A DNA stretch of 64,000 nucleotides, from the NCBI GenBank assembly GCA_020698575.1, contig CM036252.1, positions 27,047,206-27,111,205 on the forward strand, written 5' to 3'. The position numbers and the translations under genes were made by a program. Of the stretch, positions 10,855-22,338 are shown one piece after another. The notes under the pieces were generated by a model. It saw only the letters and a program-made list of their open reading frames with translations, was not told the DNA's origin and did not search any database. Origin of the DNA: Bostrychus sinensis (lineage: Eukaryota > Chordata > Actinopteri > Gobiiformes > Eleotridae). Position 1 is the stretch's first letter. Each line of letters starts with the position of its first letter.

Positions 10855-11235
10855 AATAGCGTTATCTCCGACAGACAGCAGACGGTAGATCCACTGCTTC
10901 ATTTGTAAAAGAGCCTTAAATCTCTGGCCTTTCTTCCTCGCCTGCACTTTCTCTGATCTATCTTCCATCTTTTGTCTAGTTTCCCGAGCGTCTGTTTGCC
11001 TCAGCTGTCTCTCCTCTTCCTCTGCTGCCCTCCCTGATGGATGTCTCTGTCTGAGCTGCTCTACCCCCCCTATCTCCTCCCATCTACTCTGAGCCGGGAT
11101 GATAGACAATGATCAAACCAAGGGGAAAACTGCCTGGCCTGTTTTAATTACATGCCTCCGTCGAGAAGAGAAAGAAAAAGGAAGCTCCCGGCAATTACTC
11201 AGGACTTAATTAGATCAGGCTGAAAAAAAAAAAAA
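10855..11235. promoter_or_regulatory. Candidate conserved non-coding element (or minus-strand exon)
   Basis: Single-copy texture, richer in G+C than its neighbours. The right part contains CAATTACTCAGGACTTAATT followed by AGATCAGG, with homeodomain-like TAATTA cores. On the minus strand 10840-11109 is open for 89 codons and encodes a charged, Gln/Arg/Glu-rich segment (EEEERQLRQTDARETRQKME, then QARKKGQRFKALLQMKQWI) that could be a coiled coil. The frame begins on a TTG, with no ATG and no clear splice sites. I cannot choose between regulatory DNA, exon and chance. Confidence 0.25.
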
Positions 11236-11639
11236 AAAAAGCTATACCTACAGCTGCTGCAAAGAAATGGCTATAGACTTCCCAAAGGAACCTCCATCAC
11301 TCACACCAAAATTGTAAAATCTTATGACAAGGTTGCATAATATATAATAAACGATGAGCCGACAATTAAAGTTTGATGAAGTCTGGGAGAAGTGCAGGTG
11401 AACTCCTGAACTCTGAATTTTGCTATGTCTTTGAGGCAATAAAAGAATTCTTCCTTTTAACTGTATTAACCAAAGGCCATCAGTAGTAGCCTAGCTAAGT
11501 TGTTCACTTTTCTTTAAGCACATGGGTTACAGGGTAGGAACCTATACATCAAGGCATCTTTTGCCGAGTTCACGTGTAAGTAAATACAGTATGTCTGTGT
11601 TTTATTTGTCATTATACACACAAGGTGTACAACAGGACT

Positions 11640-11822
11640 GTGTAGATGGTCAGTTGGAGGGATAGTCCTGAGCCGCTTCAACTGAGCGTGCCACCACTAT
11701 GGGCCAACCTGACATGTTTTTTAGTTGTAGGGGAAACCCGGAGGAAAGCTATGCAGACATGTGGACAACATGCTAACTCCACACAGAAAGGCCCTAAATG
11801 GACCAAGAATCAAATCCTCGAA
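11640..11822 (-). mobile_element. SINE family B (tRNA-Ser-like head), partial
   Basis: Read on the minus strand: CGAGGATTTGATTCTTGGTC (B-box region), GGCCTTTCTGTGTGGAGTTA, GCATGTTG, then TGCATAGCTTTCCTCCGGGT and TTCCCCTAC. This is the classic fish SINE body. The head lacks the A-box and the 3' tail is replaced by unrelated sequence. Confidence 0.68.
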
Positions 11823-12084
11823 TCAAATATTTTTTTCTGACCCTAAAAGTGTGCAGTATCACCGATGCACAAACCTTTATTTGGCAAATTTGTGGATTTA
11901 TTACAAACTCTTGCCTTTTTGGTGGAGAACATTATACTTTCTATGTACAGTGAGATTGGGAAGCACTGAAGCTGAATAATGTGGGAGCTGAACAATTTGG
12001 GAACTTTTGAAATAAATTCTGTACAACTGAAAGTTTTGAAGGACCTACTCAGAACAGCTGAGGCTTACCAGGGTTTCATCCTTC

Positions 12085-12135
12085 AGGCCTGTGAACGCCT
12101 CGGGATTCCTTTTGCCCAAGGTCAGAGCGCTGGGT
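12085..12135 (+). mobile_element. Short LINE ORF2 3' fragment
   Basis: CTGTGAACGCCTCGGGATTC matches the WERLGIP part near the end of the same LINE whose other fragment lies at 9780-9976. Too short for more. A 15-base A run follows at 12250-12264. Confidence 0.5.
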
Positions 12136-13427
12136 TGGGAGAATATTAGGAATAATACCGGTTCTGCTCCTGTCTCACATGCAGAAAGAATGGGAGTCGC
12201 TGCTGAACTGTGGAGTACCTCAGGGCTTAGTACTGAGACCTATTTTAATAAAAAAAAAAAAAAAGCAAATATTTATTTATTGATTTATTTATGTATTTGG
12301 TGTTTGTAATCTCTCATATGACGAAGGGAAAAAAAAAAATCTTGAATATGTATGTCAACTACTACTTTAAACTGCCTTAAGTAAAAATGACACCACATTT
12401 ATTTTGTCCCAGATTGACTTTTTATGTTGTTTTATAGGGAAGGCATTGACTTATGTGGGCTTTTCTCTAAATTTCTACTACGCTTTATCAATAGAACTAT
12501 TTACATGCACCAGTAGCTTGAACCACATTATGTAGGCCTACATACTGAATGTAAGAAATACTAAAATTAGACTAAAACTAGTCAAACTTTTACCTTTTAA
12601 TCTAATGTATGCTAGCCAGATGAAGACTATGCAGTTAGGATCTTTCCAAAAGTAAAGCCCCAAATCTTTCAAGTCTTTGTCCTTAAACCATCAAGGTCCC
12701 ATCCTTAGTTTTGGGCCAAAGGAACCCTATCTCTTTCTATTTAAATTGCTACAGCCAATCATTCATTTACTAAATGCCCTTATTTTCAGACTCGCTTACC
12801 CAAGGTCATGCACAACTGTATATCCCACCATGCTTTGGGGCCATGTGAAAGCTCCCTTGACATACTGTCTGTCTATAGCCGCTTTCATAAATAGGTAAAT
12901 AGTCCTCCACTCCCCTATTGGTTTACAGAGTTTGACCTTGCTGCTGTTCAGAGGTGGCATTGTAACCACGGCATCTCTCGGAACTGTTGACTGAAAATAT
13001 GGAAAATTAACTCGACTAGCGTTATACAAGAGGAAACGATTCCACTCTGTTTTTCATTAGTGCAATCAAAGGAAGAATGCAAGGACAGAGAAAAAGGCCA
13101 TCTCATTTTTAATATCTGCAACGTTTACAGCGACACAATTAAAACTTTGGAGAAACAGCTAAAGTTCTCTGGAGTTATCTTTGGTGTTCATGTTTTGTGT
13201 CAATCCCGAAAGTCTCAGAAAATAAACAGCAACAACACATTCTCTGATATGCATTGTTTGAATGTCATGTCCCTGAAAATTGCTTAGATGTTCTGTAATA
13301 AAATAGAGGGAGAGTTACACTAATAACCAAGGGCAGCAGAATTCACAAAACAAAAAAGTGCAATTAAACAGACTTTTTAAAATCTTTATTTAACCAGAAA
13401 AAAACCCCAAAAAAAACAACTACCTAG

Positions 13428-13466
13428 AAGCACATGGAGCGTGCAGACCTTCGCCAAGGCATTGTG
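13428..13466 (-). mobile_element. Tail fragment of SINE family A
   Basis: On the minus strand: CAATGCCTTGGCGAAGGTCT, GCACGCTCCATGTGCTT, the family A 3' segment. About 40 bases only. Confidence 0.5.
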
Positions 13467-13584
13467 GAATAAATGCTTTCTATTGATGCACTAAGCCTAT
13501 TTTTAATATAATATAATATTTCTCACTATAGTAAAGAATTGAATGAAACAATGGATCATCCAGATCCACCAGCAAGTACACATT

Positions 13585-13775
13585 TGTTCCTTAGATGGCA
13601 AAGTTATTAACACCGTTGCCTCACAACATAAAGGTCTCAGGTTTGATTCCTGGACCAGGGCCTAACTGTGTGAAGTTTGCATCTTCTCCCTGTGCTTGGG
13701 TAGGTTTTCTCAATGTACTCTGGTGTCCTCTATCAGATAAAGGCTCATGCACACAGGACACGGTGGGCGAAGCAC
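13585..13775 (+). mobile_element. SINE family B with tRNA-like head
   Basis: GATGGCAAAGTTATTAACAC, CGTTGCCTCACAACATAAAG, then GGTTTGATTCCTGG (B-box GGTTTGATTCC), then GGGCCTAACTGTGTGAAGTT and TGCATCTTCTCCCTGTGC. The open frame at 13595-13906 is a by-product of this repeat. The tail diverges after about 13775. Confidence 0.72.
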
Positions 13776-13984
13776 ACTGCTCTAAATCACCATTCATGTT
13801 TGTGTGGCTTTGGCAGTGCATCCTAGTTAAAAAATTGTCATTTTGGGTGCAGCACGCTATGGTGGCAGTTCAGCAAGTCTCATCACAAGAGTTGTTGTTG
13901 GTGTAATCTGCAACATCCCTGTCTCACAATAGTACAGAATCTTTTAAATGTTCCCAATTCTGCTAAATCAACTTTAACTCAGGT

Positions 13985-14112
13985 TAAAATGTTGTTTGTA
14001 CCTCAAAAACATACCTGGAGTAGTATTTTTTTTTATTCACGCATTCTGTATGCAGAGACTGTCCCCCTCTCAAGAGCTGAAAATGTTGGTCTCACTGCAC
14101 TGGACTCATTCT
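13985..14112 (-). repeat. Interspersed repeat family E, partial
   Basis: Shares CTCAAAAACATACCTGGAGT, AGTATTTTTTTTTATTCACG and CTCAAGAGCTGAAAATG with 28947-29120, and in reverse with 39620-39895. A possible further end, GCATAATATGGCCCCTTTAA, occurs at 14344-14363 in the opposite orientation. Confidence 0.55.
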
Positions 14113-14423
14113 GATTATTTCAGCACTTAGATTACTGTAATAGTAAGTGTCTTGTTGCCAACAGCTGTGCTAAATAGCCATTTTATGCTCTGTCCATTGC
14201 CCCCCCCATTGGCAGCAGGGTGCGACAGACGCCTAATCCAAGTGTTCTCTGCAAAGTCAAAGTAACAGCTCTGCAAAAGAACACATTTTCCATCCAAACA
14301 TAAAGTAAAGGTGTCCAAAACTATTTCAAAAAGCATAAAAAAAGCATAATATGGCCCCTTTAAAAAAATCCAGACATTTTGGTACACCTTCCCTGTCTGA
14401 CTCAATAGTATGTCTTATACAGA

Positions 14424-14531
14424 TGTAGTTTCCAGTGGACTAGAAGATCCTTGGTTTGGGTGCAGTCTTGGGTTCTTGACCATCGTGACAAAGGGCCAAT
14501 ACCTTGACAAGAATCTGCCCTCCTCAAGTTT
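14424..14531 (+). mobile_element. SINE family A, diverged
   Basis: GACTAGAAGATCCTTGGTTT, then CATCGTGACAAAGGGCCAAT, ACCTTGACAAGAATCTGCCC and TCCTCAAG follow the family A order. The head is lost. Confidence 0.55.
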
Positions 14532-14719
14532 ATCGTTTTAGTCAAATATTTGTCTAATTGTTCTGATAATTAGTTAAAAACAGACTGCGGATGTGACACT
14601 AGCTGCTTCTTCAGTGTTTAACTGCTTATCACTTTTTTATTGCTGAATGAATCACACAGTGTTTTTATAATAGGTTAGAAAAAGAATGCTCAGTGCAAAT
14701 CCTGGACCTATTGTTTATG

Positions 14720-15050
14720 AATATGGAGTGTTTTGATTGACAGCAGGGAGGCAGCAGGTCAAATATGTGTTGACTAAACAGCAGATATTATTCCGGCGTA
14801 TTCATGCAGCCCCTGACCGTCTGACTGACCCATCACTCCGGCAGCAGCATTCAATTAGCACTTATCACCGTGACAGGAAGCACCACTCATATCTCTTTCA
14901 AAGCAGAAGAGAAACACTCACAAACAGAGGAGACCAGAGTCACCCCTGGATTTCAATTATTACACGTCGCCTGGGGTCACATAACAGAGCAAAGTCTGGG
15001 ACAGAATGAAATCAACGCCGCCATTGATGCAATACAGAGAAAGTCGTTTA
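14720..15050. promoter_or_regulatory. Candidate conserved non-coding element
   Basis: Single-copy texture with TTTTGATTGACAGCAGGGAG (TGATTGACAG is a Meis/Pbx-like site), GCAGCATTCAATTAGCACTT and ATTTCAATTATTACACGTCG. There are no repeats and G+C is balanced. Overlapping frames on both strands suggest no coding. Inference from texture only. Confidence 0.35.
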
Positions 15051-15307
15051 TTTAGAGGCTGCAAATTTGAGACTGTTCCACATTTTCTGGTGCTAGAAAT
15101 GTTTCTGATTGCAATGAGGTGCTCTGTAGAACTCAATGTAAGAAATGTCAATGTCTGTGTAAGTGTAATAGGTGTAACAATCTTATATTACTAATATGAT
15201 ATATATTTATTTTTTACTTAAACTTGTGGGATGCAATAAATCTAGCTATAGGCTTAATTTAGTAATTAGTCAAACTTTAGAAGTGTGCAAGTTTTATGTG
15301 CATAGAA

Positions 15308-15411
15308 CTAGTTCGAACCTCGCCCAAGGACACAACATTTCACCCACATCACAGTCACAGTGATATGTGGCTGGTTGCAACAGAGAGGGCATCCAGCGCT
15401 AAAAAAAAAAT
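15308..15411 (+). mobile_element. SINE family C fragment
   Basis: AGTTCGAACCTCGCCCAAGG, then ACACAACATTTCACCCACAT (the GGGCAAGACACTTCACCC motif, eroded), then ATGTGGCTGGTTGCAACAGA, GAGGGCATCCAGCGC and an A run. Same order as the copy at 58500-58710. Confidence 0.6.
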
Positions 15412-15876
15412 GTGTAGCAACTATAAGTGGGATATACTGTATTTTATGACCTTCAGCAGAAGACATTATTTTGAGAATTCAAATCAGAATAATTCTAGTA
15501 CATTCTTTAAAACTGAGGAACACTGTCTTACTCATTACCCTAGTTTTCATTTTCAACGACTTATTTTTTTCACTCATATACCCACATTATTCCTTGGAGG
15601 AAATGGGTCTGGAATACCTTTCCTTCACAGTAATGTCCCCTCAATATAAATTGTGGCTGGCAATTTATTAAAAATGGAGTGAGCTGTATACAGTTTTCTG
15701 ATTGCCTGTATGCCTATGCATTTGCAGTCTGAGCTACTTACTCCATACACTCATTCTTGATAATATAGAAACCAATTTATTGTTGACACTCATTTAGTTA
15801 GGAGGCAACATGGTTTTCTTTATGTCACATTAATCAGCTGACATTTGTAGATTTTCTACCTCCATGTACACTCAAT

Positions 15877-16639
15877 GGGCCTCATTCATGAATGCTCACT
15901 TAGAAAAGTTTCCTAAGTGCCCCTTGTAGGAACTTCTTAAGAGAACTCTATGTCGGATTCATGACGTTCTCAAGCTCCCAGATTGTCTCAGTGAAGCACG
16001 TAACTGAGAACACCACTCTCCTCATTAACATGGCATTTACATAAAATTAACTACATAACTAATTAACTTACTGGGACAAGAAACGCCCTCTAAACTTCAT
16101 ATATGGTCATGAGACAGAAGTCTAAGTGACAGTCTGTCTGTGGACAGAGCACAGCAGAGCGGCCCAGTCATCAGGAAGCAGCACTCTGACAAATACATCT
16201 ACAGCAGTTTCACAGTTTCAGCAGTGATTACAAATCTCCCAAAACACTAGTGTACACAGAGTAATACAGTAGACTGGGGCAGAGACAGAGACTGAGGCTG
16301 TGGTCTCTGCTCAAAGCTGCCCTGTAGCTGCAAGTCTGAAGTCTGTTTTATGCTTATACCTGCTCTACACCACAACTGAGCACTGTTTTACTTTTAGATA
16401 ATCTTATTTTAATAAGGAATAATTTGTAAAACAAAAATGTAATTTACAATCAGACAGAAATGAATATTTTTTGTTTCATTAGGAGTCTGATAAAATTAGA
16501 AAACTGCTCAAGTGTTCTTGGATTTGTTCTTAGCAAAAGAACATCTTTCAGTTAAGAAAAAATTGGTGAGTGCCAAAAATCTTCCTAAGAAGGGCTTAAG
16601 TACAAATTTGCTCGTAAGAAGGGTTCATGAATGAGACCC
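15877..16639. mobile_element. TIR element (PIF/Harbinger-like) with AAT target duplication
   Basis: The left end GGGCCTCATTCATGAATGCT and the right end, reverse-complemented, GGGTCTCATTCATGAACCCT match at 16 of 17 terminal bases. AAT flanks both ends (15874-15876 and 16640-16642). The outer sequences join across the element into one older repeat (...ACACTC-AAT-GCACTTTACATC), confirming the insertion. Subterminal CTTAAG- and CTAAGT-type motifs recur near both ends. The GGGCCTCATT terminus is what I know from fish PIF/Harbinger families, though AAT is not the usual TWA target. At 763 bp with no coding frame, it is non-autonomous. Confidence 0.75.
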
Positions 16640-16850
16640 AATGCACTTTACATCAAGGAACCATTCACACATTCACACTCACAAGCACACACGCATTCAC
16701 ACACCAGTGTGCATAGATACTGGAGGCAAAGAGGGTGAAGTGTCGTGCCCAAGGACACAATGGCAGTATGCAATGGCGGCAGCCTACATTCTGGTTAGCG
16801 GACAAACAGCTCCCATCTGAGCTGCTGCCTCCTCCAATATAACAAAAATG
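16640..16850 (-). mobile_element. SINE family C-type body (host of the 15877-16639 insertion)
   Basis: On the minus strand: GATGGGAGCTGTTTGTCCGC, TAACCAGAATGTAGGC, then TGTGTCCTTGGGCACGACAC, TTCACCCTCTTTGCCTCC, then ACTGGTGTGTGAATGCGTGT. This is the common TTGTGTCCTTGGGCAAGACACTTCACCC repeat. Its remaining end lies left of the inserted TIR element, at about 15860-15876. Confidence 0.65.
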
Positions 16851-16890
16851 GAATACAGACTCTGCTACTGACAGGACTTTCTCATTCTGA

Positions 16891-16970
16891 TAATTTAAGT
16901 CACCTAAACAGTAAACCTAATTTAAGTCACCTAAACAGTAAACCTAATTTAAGTCACCTAAACAGTAAAC
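16891..16970 (+). repeat. 27-bp minisatellite, three units
   Basis: Three near-identical copies of a 27-base unit: CTAATTTAAGTCACCTAAAC plus AGTAAAC. Copies 2 and 3 (16917-16943, 16944-16970) are identical. The first differs only at its first base. Recent slippage or unequal exchange is likely. Confidence 0.95.
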
Positions 16971-17089
16971 TTCCAAATAAGACCTCCTTTCTGTAGCTCC
17001 CGGCAGGAACTATCTAACTTCTGGTGCTATATTTTAAGGTTAAAAGTCTCCTCTCAAATGTAAATTCACATGTGATTTTTGTAAGAGTG

Positions 17090-17280
17090 CCCTGAAACCA
17101 ATCAGCGGGTGGATAATGATCTTAATTGCGTAGGAGAGGCTCGATACAGTTGGCGTGGGTACAAAAATGCATTAGCTCAATCTCTTTACCACTGCGTTTC
17201 TGAAAACTACTGCTCCACAAGTAATTGATTTGAACAGATCTGGAGAGGGTAATTGGCTCAGGGACACTGTGTTGAGACAT
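17090..17280. promoter_or_regulatory. Candidate conserved non-coding element
   Basis: Contains ATAATGATCTTAATTGCGTA, AATGCATTAGCTCAATCTCT, AAGTAATTGATTTGAACAGA and GGTAATTGGCTCAGGGACAC: a dense set of homeodomain-like ATTA/TAAT and TGATTTGA cores without repeat character. Inference. Confidence 0.32.
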
Positions 17281-18065
17281 TTGACAAGGAGTGTTTTTTT
17301 TTCCTCAAGAGCTGGGCTTTTTTTTTTATAATGGGTCTAGTTTTTAGTAGAAGAGTGAAGGTGGCAGTCAATACCTTATAATATGTATTTCAGAGTTCAC
17401 TACTGCTACAAGTGTTGGTAATTACGGGACTTCAGATGAAAACAACTTCATATTGAGAAAAAGTAATATACAGGCAGTGGACCATTCAGTTGTAAGAGAT
17501 GTAAAACGTCATTCTATCATAAAATATTAAAACCATGAATACAAAAAAGTACGGGAAGGATAGATACATATGTCGGTACTGCTAAACCATACTCTTCTGA
17601 GCATAAATATTAAAGTGCTATGGTGCAGTAGGTTATGGTATGCAGTAGGTTATTTAGAGAAGGCTAAAGAATGGTCACTGACTCTGTGCTCTTGGTAAAA
17701 TTAAAAGGTTAGGGCCTTACTTACTGCCCAGTACAAAATGTGACAAGTTTGAGATGATGTCACAATAGCCAATTTCACGCCCTAAGAGAAAGAAAATTGC
17801 CTAAAAAAATGCTCAAATGAGTAACAAAAGATTCCAAATTAGTTAAATGATCTTCTTAAACCAATCTTGGTCACGTCTAGAACAGCATTTCACATTTTAC
17901 AACCTTTAAAAACATCTGACTAAAAGAAAACATTGTTAATAAGTACTCAACTGGTTCCATAAAGAAACATGTAGAGAGAACAGCACAGGGCAGCAGAGGG
18001 CAACAAAGTGCCGAGTGTTGCAGCCTTTTGAACATAATCAAAGAAAAAGAGCACTTTACTTCCAA

Positions 18066-18362
18066 AAATGTTTTGTATAATGCTATTTTACTACAAAATG
18101 AAAAATTGCTGTAAGGAATCAGTGGAAAAAGAGCTGTACACTATTTTTTTGGGATAAATGAATGAGAGCAGACTAGATGTAGGGGGCTTGCTGATTGGTC
18201 AGTGCTTCCTGGAGTGGGCGGGGGTTCATGGAACCAAGCGACTACCAGATTAGTCAAACATATGTGAATGCAAAACACAACTCCTGGTATGTTTTTGATG
18301 AGGGAACATTATGACATGGTAGAAAGCTCAAAAAGTCAATTTTGCATAATATAGCCTCCAAT
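18066..18362 (+). repeat. Interspersed repeat family E, near full length
   Basis: Aligns along its length with 35378-35697. Shared blocks are TTTTGTATAATGCTATTTTA, AATGAAAAATTGCTGTAAGG, GGGCTTGCTGATTGGTCAGT, GCTTCCTGGAGTGGGCGGGG and the terminal AATTTTGCATAATATAGC. Other copies show CTTTAA after the last motif. It has no coding and I do not know its class. Confidence 0.7.
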
Positions 18363-18999
18363 TAGTTATGCATTTAGATTAACAATGCAACAGTTTTATG
18401 CTAACTTTTCAACAACCTGTTTTTGAACTTAACATTCTGAATGGCATTTTAACTCCATTTTAGTAAACAGTGCCGAAAAAGCCTCTGCCCCACTCAAGGC
18501 CAAAAGCAATACTGAATCTTAAACACCTATATGTTTCTTTCTGCTCATAGTGACCATGAAAATGCTGTTATTTCACTTGCAAACCTGAAGCAAAGTCATT
18601 CGCAAGCCAGAATCAATAATGTATGAGAATGGCTGAAGAAAAAGTGCCATGTCTAGCTTAACTCCACCAATTTCTGAAAGATATGCAGACATTTTTTTCT
18701 GAATTTTGAGGCCTGTTGGAAGTAAAACTTATTTGGCATGTTCCTGTAAAAGTTCTCCGTGGCTTAAACATCTAATATCCAGAGTGGGTTGAATCCTGGA
18801 GGGGGATTTTTTGCAACGAGGCGAGAGGAAAAAGTGACTGAAAGGTTGACGCACCATAACCGTAAGAGAAGAAGCAGACGTTCCAACCAGGTAAAAGAAT
18901 TTGGCGGCTCTTAAAACGTCACTGCTCCTCCAGCTCCAGAGACTGTAAGTTTGGGATTAGACGAGTGGGTGGGGAGCATCAAAGAGCTGACATCCGAGA

Positions 19000-20580
19000 A
19001 GTTTCATGGAACCTACTTTCATTTGCAAATTTTGGACTTCTGGGATCACACACTAAAACTTTAAGCTGTGCGATGCTATAGTTGCAATGCTAAATCTACA
19101 ATCAAATAGTTTAGGTAGGTTTACATTGCATTGTAAAGGAAGAGGTAAGGGTTTTCCAGGTATTCCAAAAAGTCCAAAGAACCACATATTTGTTTTAAAA
19201 GTTCAGAAATGTTTCAATGTCAAGCAGCATAACAAAAATGTCTTTCTGTGTTACTTAACAATATCCACAGCAGAGTCAGAGGCTCGGTGTTGAGAGAAAT
19301 TCAACCATTCTGAATATTTTGATATGTTTCTCTTTATTTTGAATATATATATTTTTAGTTGGCCCAAATCTTTACTATTTGCAGTGGATCAAAACTCACA
19401 ACCTCCTTGCTGAAAGGTAGAGGAAATGCTATTGACTCTGTCACTGTGAACCCCTGACCTACACTTAGCACTATAGGCTATGACTAAATAAAAGAGAATT
19501 AATGATTTTCTGCATAAAAAAAATCCTAAAATTTCAATATATTTTTTTCCTAAAGTACAGATAATCTTATGCTTCACTACTGAGTCTGAATTGTCTAGGA
19601 AATAAATGTCAGTGTTAATGTCTGTATAATGGTTAGCCCTGCAATTTTATAGTGAGTGTCCAGGCTCTACACTACACAGCCCCATAGCATTACAGACAAT
19701 GGATGGTTTTGGACAATGCAATTGCTAAAAAGTGACCTAAAATGCCCAGAAAAATTGGTATCCTTGGATAATAGTGAGTCATCTGTGTATAGCTTGCATT
19801 TTTACAGTCTTATTTACACTAAAGTTATACAAAATACACTTTGAACAAGTTAGACCATGACTTAGACACCACAATTACAACTCAAATCCACTGTAGAGAG
19901 CCCAACATTGGCTGGAATGACTAATACCTCATTATGTGCATTGCTATCCACTTCTTCTCATACTTCCATAAAACTCTACCTTCGAGCTACTGTACCTAAC
20001 CCAGGCGTGACAGACGACCTGCCCAGGACAGAAATTCATGTCAACAACGGCTGGTACACATCAAGATCTAAGCTTCCATGCTGGGAGCCATCAGAGTCTT
20101 CCAACTATAATCATGTCTTTCAAATAAGCAAAGGTTTCTGTCCAGTGACTCATCAGGGTTGAGTCGTGGGAACTGGTATTTTTGGGAATGCTCCTACCAA
20201 GATCTCCTACCTTGTAATGAAGAGCCACATATGGGTGCCTAGTATTTTGGCATTTTGCATCTGATTAATAGATTTCTTGGGGCTACACAGCTGCTTAGCC
20301 CCATAGCCTGGAATTATTATTTCCATCAATCAGTCAAAATTCTTACCACATTTCATCCTGTATGATTCACTACTACTCTTGCAGGCAATCTGGCACAAAG
20401 TGAAGTCCTCCCTTATTGGATGTCTGCACAATTTCTTGTCTTAAGGTATAATCATGGATGTATTGAAATCTCTGTATTCTGGGTCTTTTGTCTTACTATT
20501 AGTTTATAACAATACCTAATGAAATTAAGTAGACATCAAGCATTTGCAAAGTACAATGGCCTATAGCATTTTTTGGTACA
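19000..20580. other. No recognised feature
   Basis: A/T-rich unassigned sequence. The 84-codon frame at 19908-20162 has no recognisable domain and no coding context. Confidence 0.4.
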
Positions 20581-20844
20581 ATTTTGTAGCCTGGCCAAAC
20601 CTCCTCGTTCTTTTATAGAAAGTACTGATCTGGTTGCCCCTGTACACAGTTGGATAGAACATCAATCAATCAGACAAAGCACCACAAAACTCTGCCCCTT
20701 TATAAAGGGTTATGATAGAACAGGATTTCTACCAATTTAAAATGGCTGTGAAGGCAAGGAATTTCAGACCTATTTCTCTGAGCTAACTGCATGGGTTTAT
20801 AAGCAGTTCTCCACCGCAATCACATCTTGTACTATCAAACCAAC

Positions 20845-21052
20845 GCTTTTAATTGGGTTCAATTCCTGGACTGGGTGGGGCCTTTCTGTGTGGAGTTTGC
20901 ATGTTCTCCCCGTGTCTGTGTAGGTTTCCTCTGGGTGCTCCGGTTTCCCCTAAAAACATGTACAATAGGTCCCCCATGGGACCAGGACTCCCCTGCAAAA
21001 GAGATTCTGAATCTGAATCTCTTTCCTGGTTAAATAAAGGTAAAAAAAATTT
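20845..21052 (+). mobile_element. SINE family B with intact 3' end
   Basis: GGGTTCAATTCCTGGACTGG (B-box), GGCCTTTCTGTGTGGAGTTT, GCATGTTCTCCCCGTGTCTG, TGTAGGTTTCCTCTGGGTGC and CTCCGGTTTCCCC. The 3' end is GACTCCCCTGCAAAAGAGAT, TCTGAATCTGAATCTC and TTTCCTGGTTAAATAAAGGT plus a short A tract. The A-box half of the head is missing. Frames on both strands here are shadows of the repeat. Confidence 0.8.
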
Positions 21053-21639
21053 TAAGTTGAGCTTAAACATCTATCTCTGAGTTTGGCAATAAACCAACAT
21101 AGTCTTGTAATAATCTTACCTTAACCTAATACCTTGTGATCAAAGATCCAGGCTCTTTTGACCAGACAACTAGAACTTGCTGCTCTGGGCGTCCTGATCC
21201 TTATAAATCCTTGATGAGGAAGTCCGATGAAGTCATAAAGTCTTACCTTTTCACATATCAATGTTATTGCAATATGCCATTAGGTGTTAATTTTCCTCCA
21301 ATACCCAAGTTGACATTGGCAATAGAGTGCAAGAGGTTGATTTTGTATAGTGACCCTAAAGTTCAACATCAAAATAGTTTTTGTCCACTAGAAATATAAA
21401 AGCAAAAAATATTTTTAAAGGTGTTGCCTAAAAAAACTTTAGAAAACCTTTAAAATAAAGTCTCAAATAAAAAACAAAACAAAATGCATTAATCAAAATA
21501 AAAAATAAAATGCGCTCCTCAAAATCAAATAAAAAACATCACAAAATTCAAAGATAAAAAAATACACATTTTATTTTTTTGTGTAATATCTATGCTTTTA
21601 TTTTTCTAGTGAACAAAAACAATTTTGATGTTTTACCTC

Positions 21640-21765
21640 AGGGCCACTAATTATGCCCTGAAATATGCCTGTTAATTGTTCATGATGCACGCTAATAATT
21701 GGACCTTTGAATGCTGCAAAAGATCAGCTCCATTTGTTTGTTGTAGTTGAAAATGATTCATCAGT
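21640..21765. promoter_or_regulatory. Candidate conserved non-coding element
   Basis: CCACTAATTATGCCCTGAAA, TATGCCTGTTAATTGTTCAT, GATGCACGCTAATAATTGGA and CCTTTGAATGCTGCAAAAGA: four TAAT(T) cores and a TCF-like CCTTTGAA in 100 bases of non-repetitive sequence. Inference only. Confidence 0.38.
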
Positions 21766-22338
21766 GTATGTAAAAATGTGGATGCTAAAGTTGTATCAAA
21801 ATCGTCTTTTGTGGCAGAGTCAGATGTAGCTGGCAGAGCAGGTGGGAGTGGAGTGGTATTTAGACTGTCTGTTTGTTCAGAGCTGGCTGAGGCTGGAGCA
21901 GAGTTATTAGGGCCACACTGAAGAGGCTGTATGAGGAGAGCTCAGATATAAAGGTGAGACGCACCAGAGAGACTTTTAATGAGCTTTCACACCTAATGTT
22001 TATACACAGGCCTGGACTCATCTAACACTGGCCTCAGACACTTCTGCATGAATAAATAAGTAGCACAGTGCACAGATGCCAGCCTTAAAAATGTAGATGT
22101 GGCATTGTGCAAAAATCTCAGTCCTAGGTCAGGCATTTGTACCAACACTGCATGATGATGAAGTGTCTAGGGTTAGTGACAGCTAAGGCCCATAGTTGCA
22201 GTGACGCTGCTGTTAGCTTAGCCTTAGCTTGTTGTCTTGTGAAGATTAAAATATAATCTGCCCTCTGAGGCAAACAGCTGCAATAATCCAGTTTATTTGA
22301 TTCATTCCTGTAATAAGATGTGTTCAATGTAGCGCATA

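Noticed and set aside
16891..16970. CRISPR-like array
   Set aside because: 27-bp units are directly adjacent with no spacers.
19908..20162. 84-codon plus-strand frame
   Set aside because: No recognisable motif or context.
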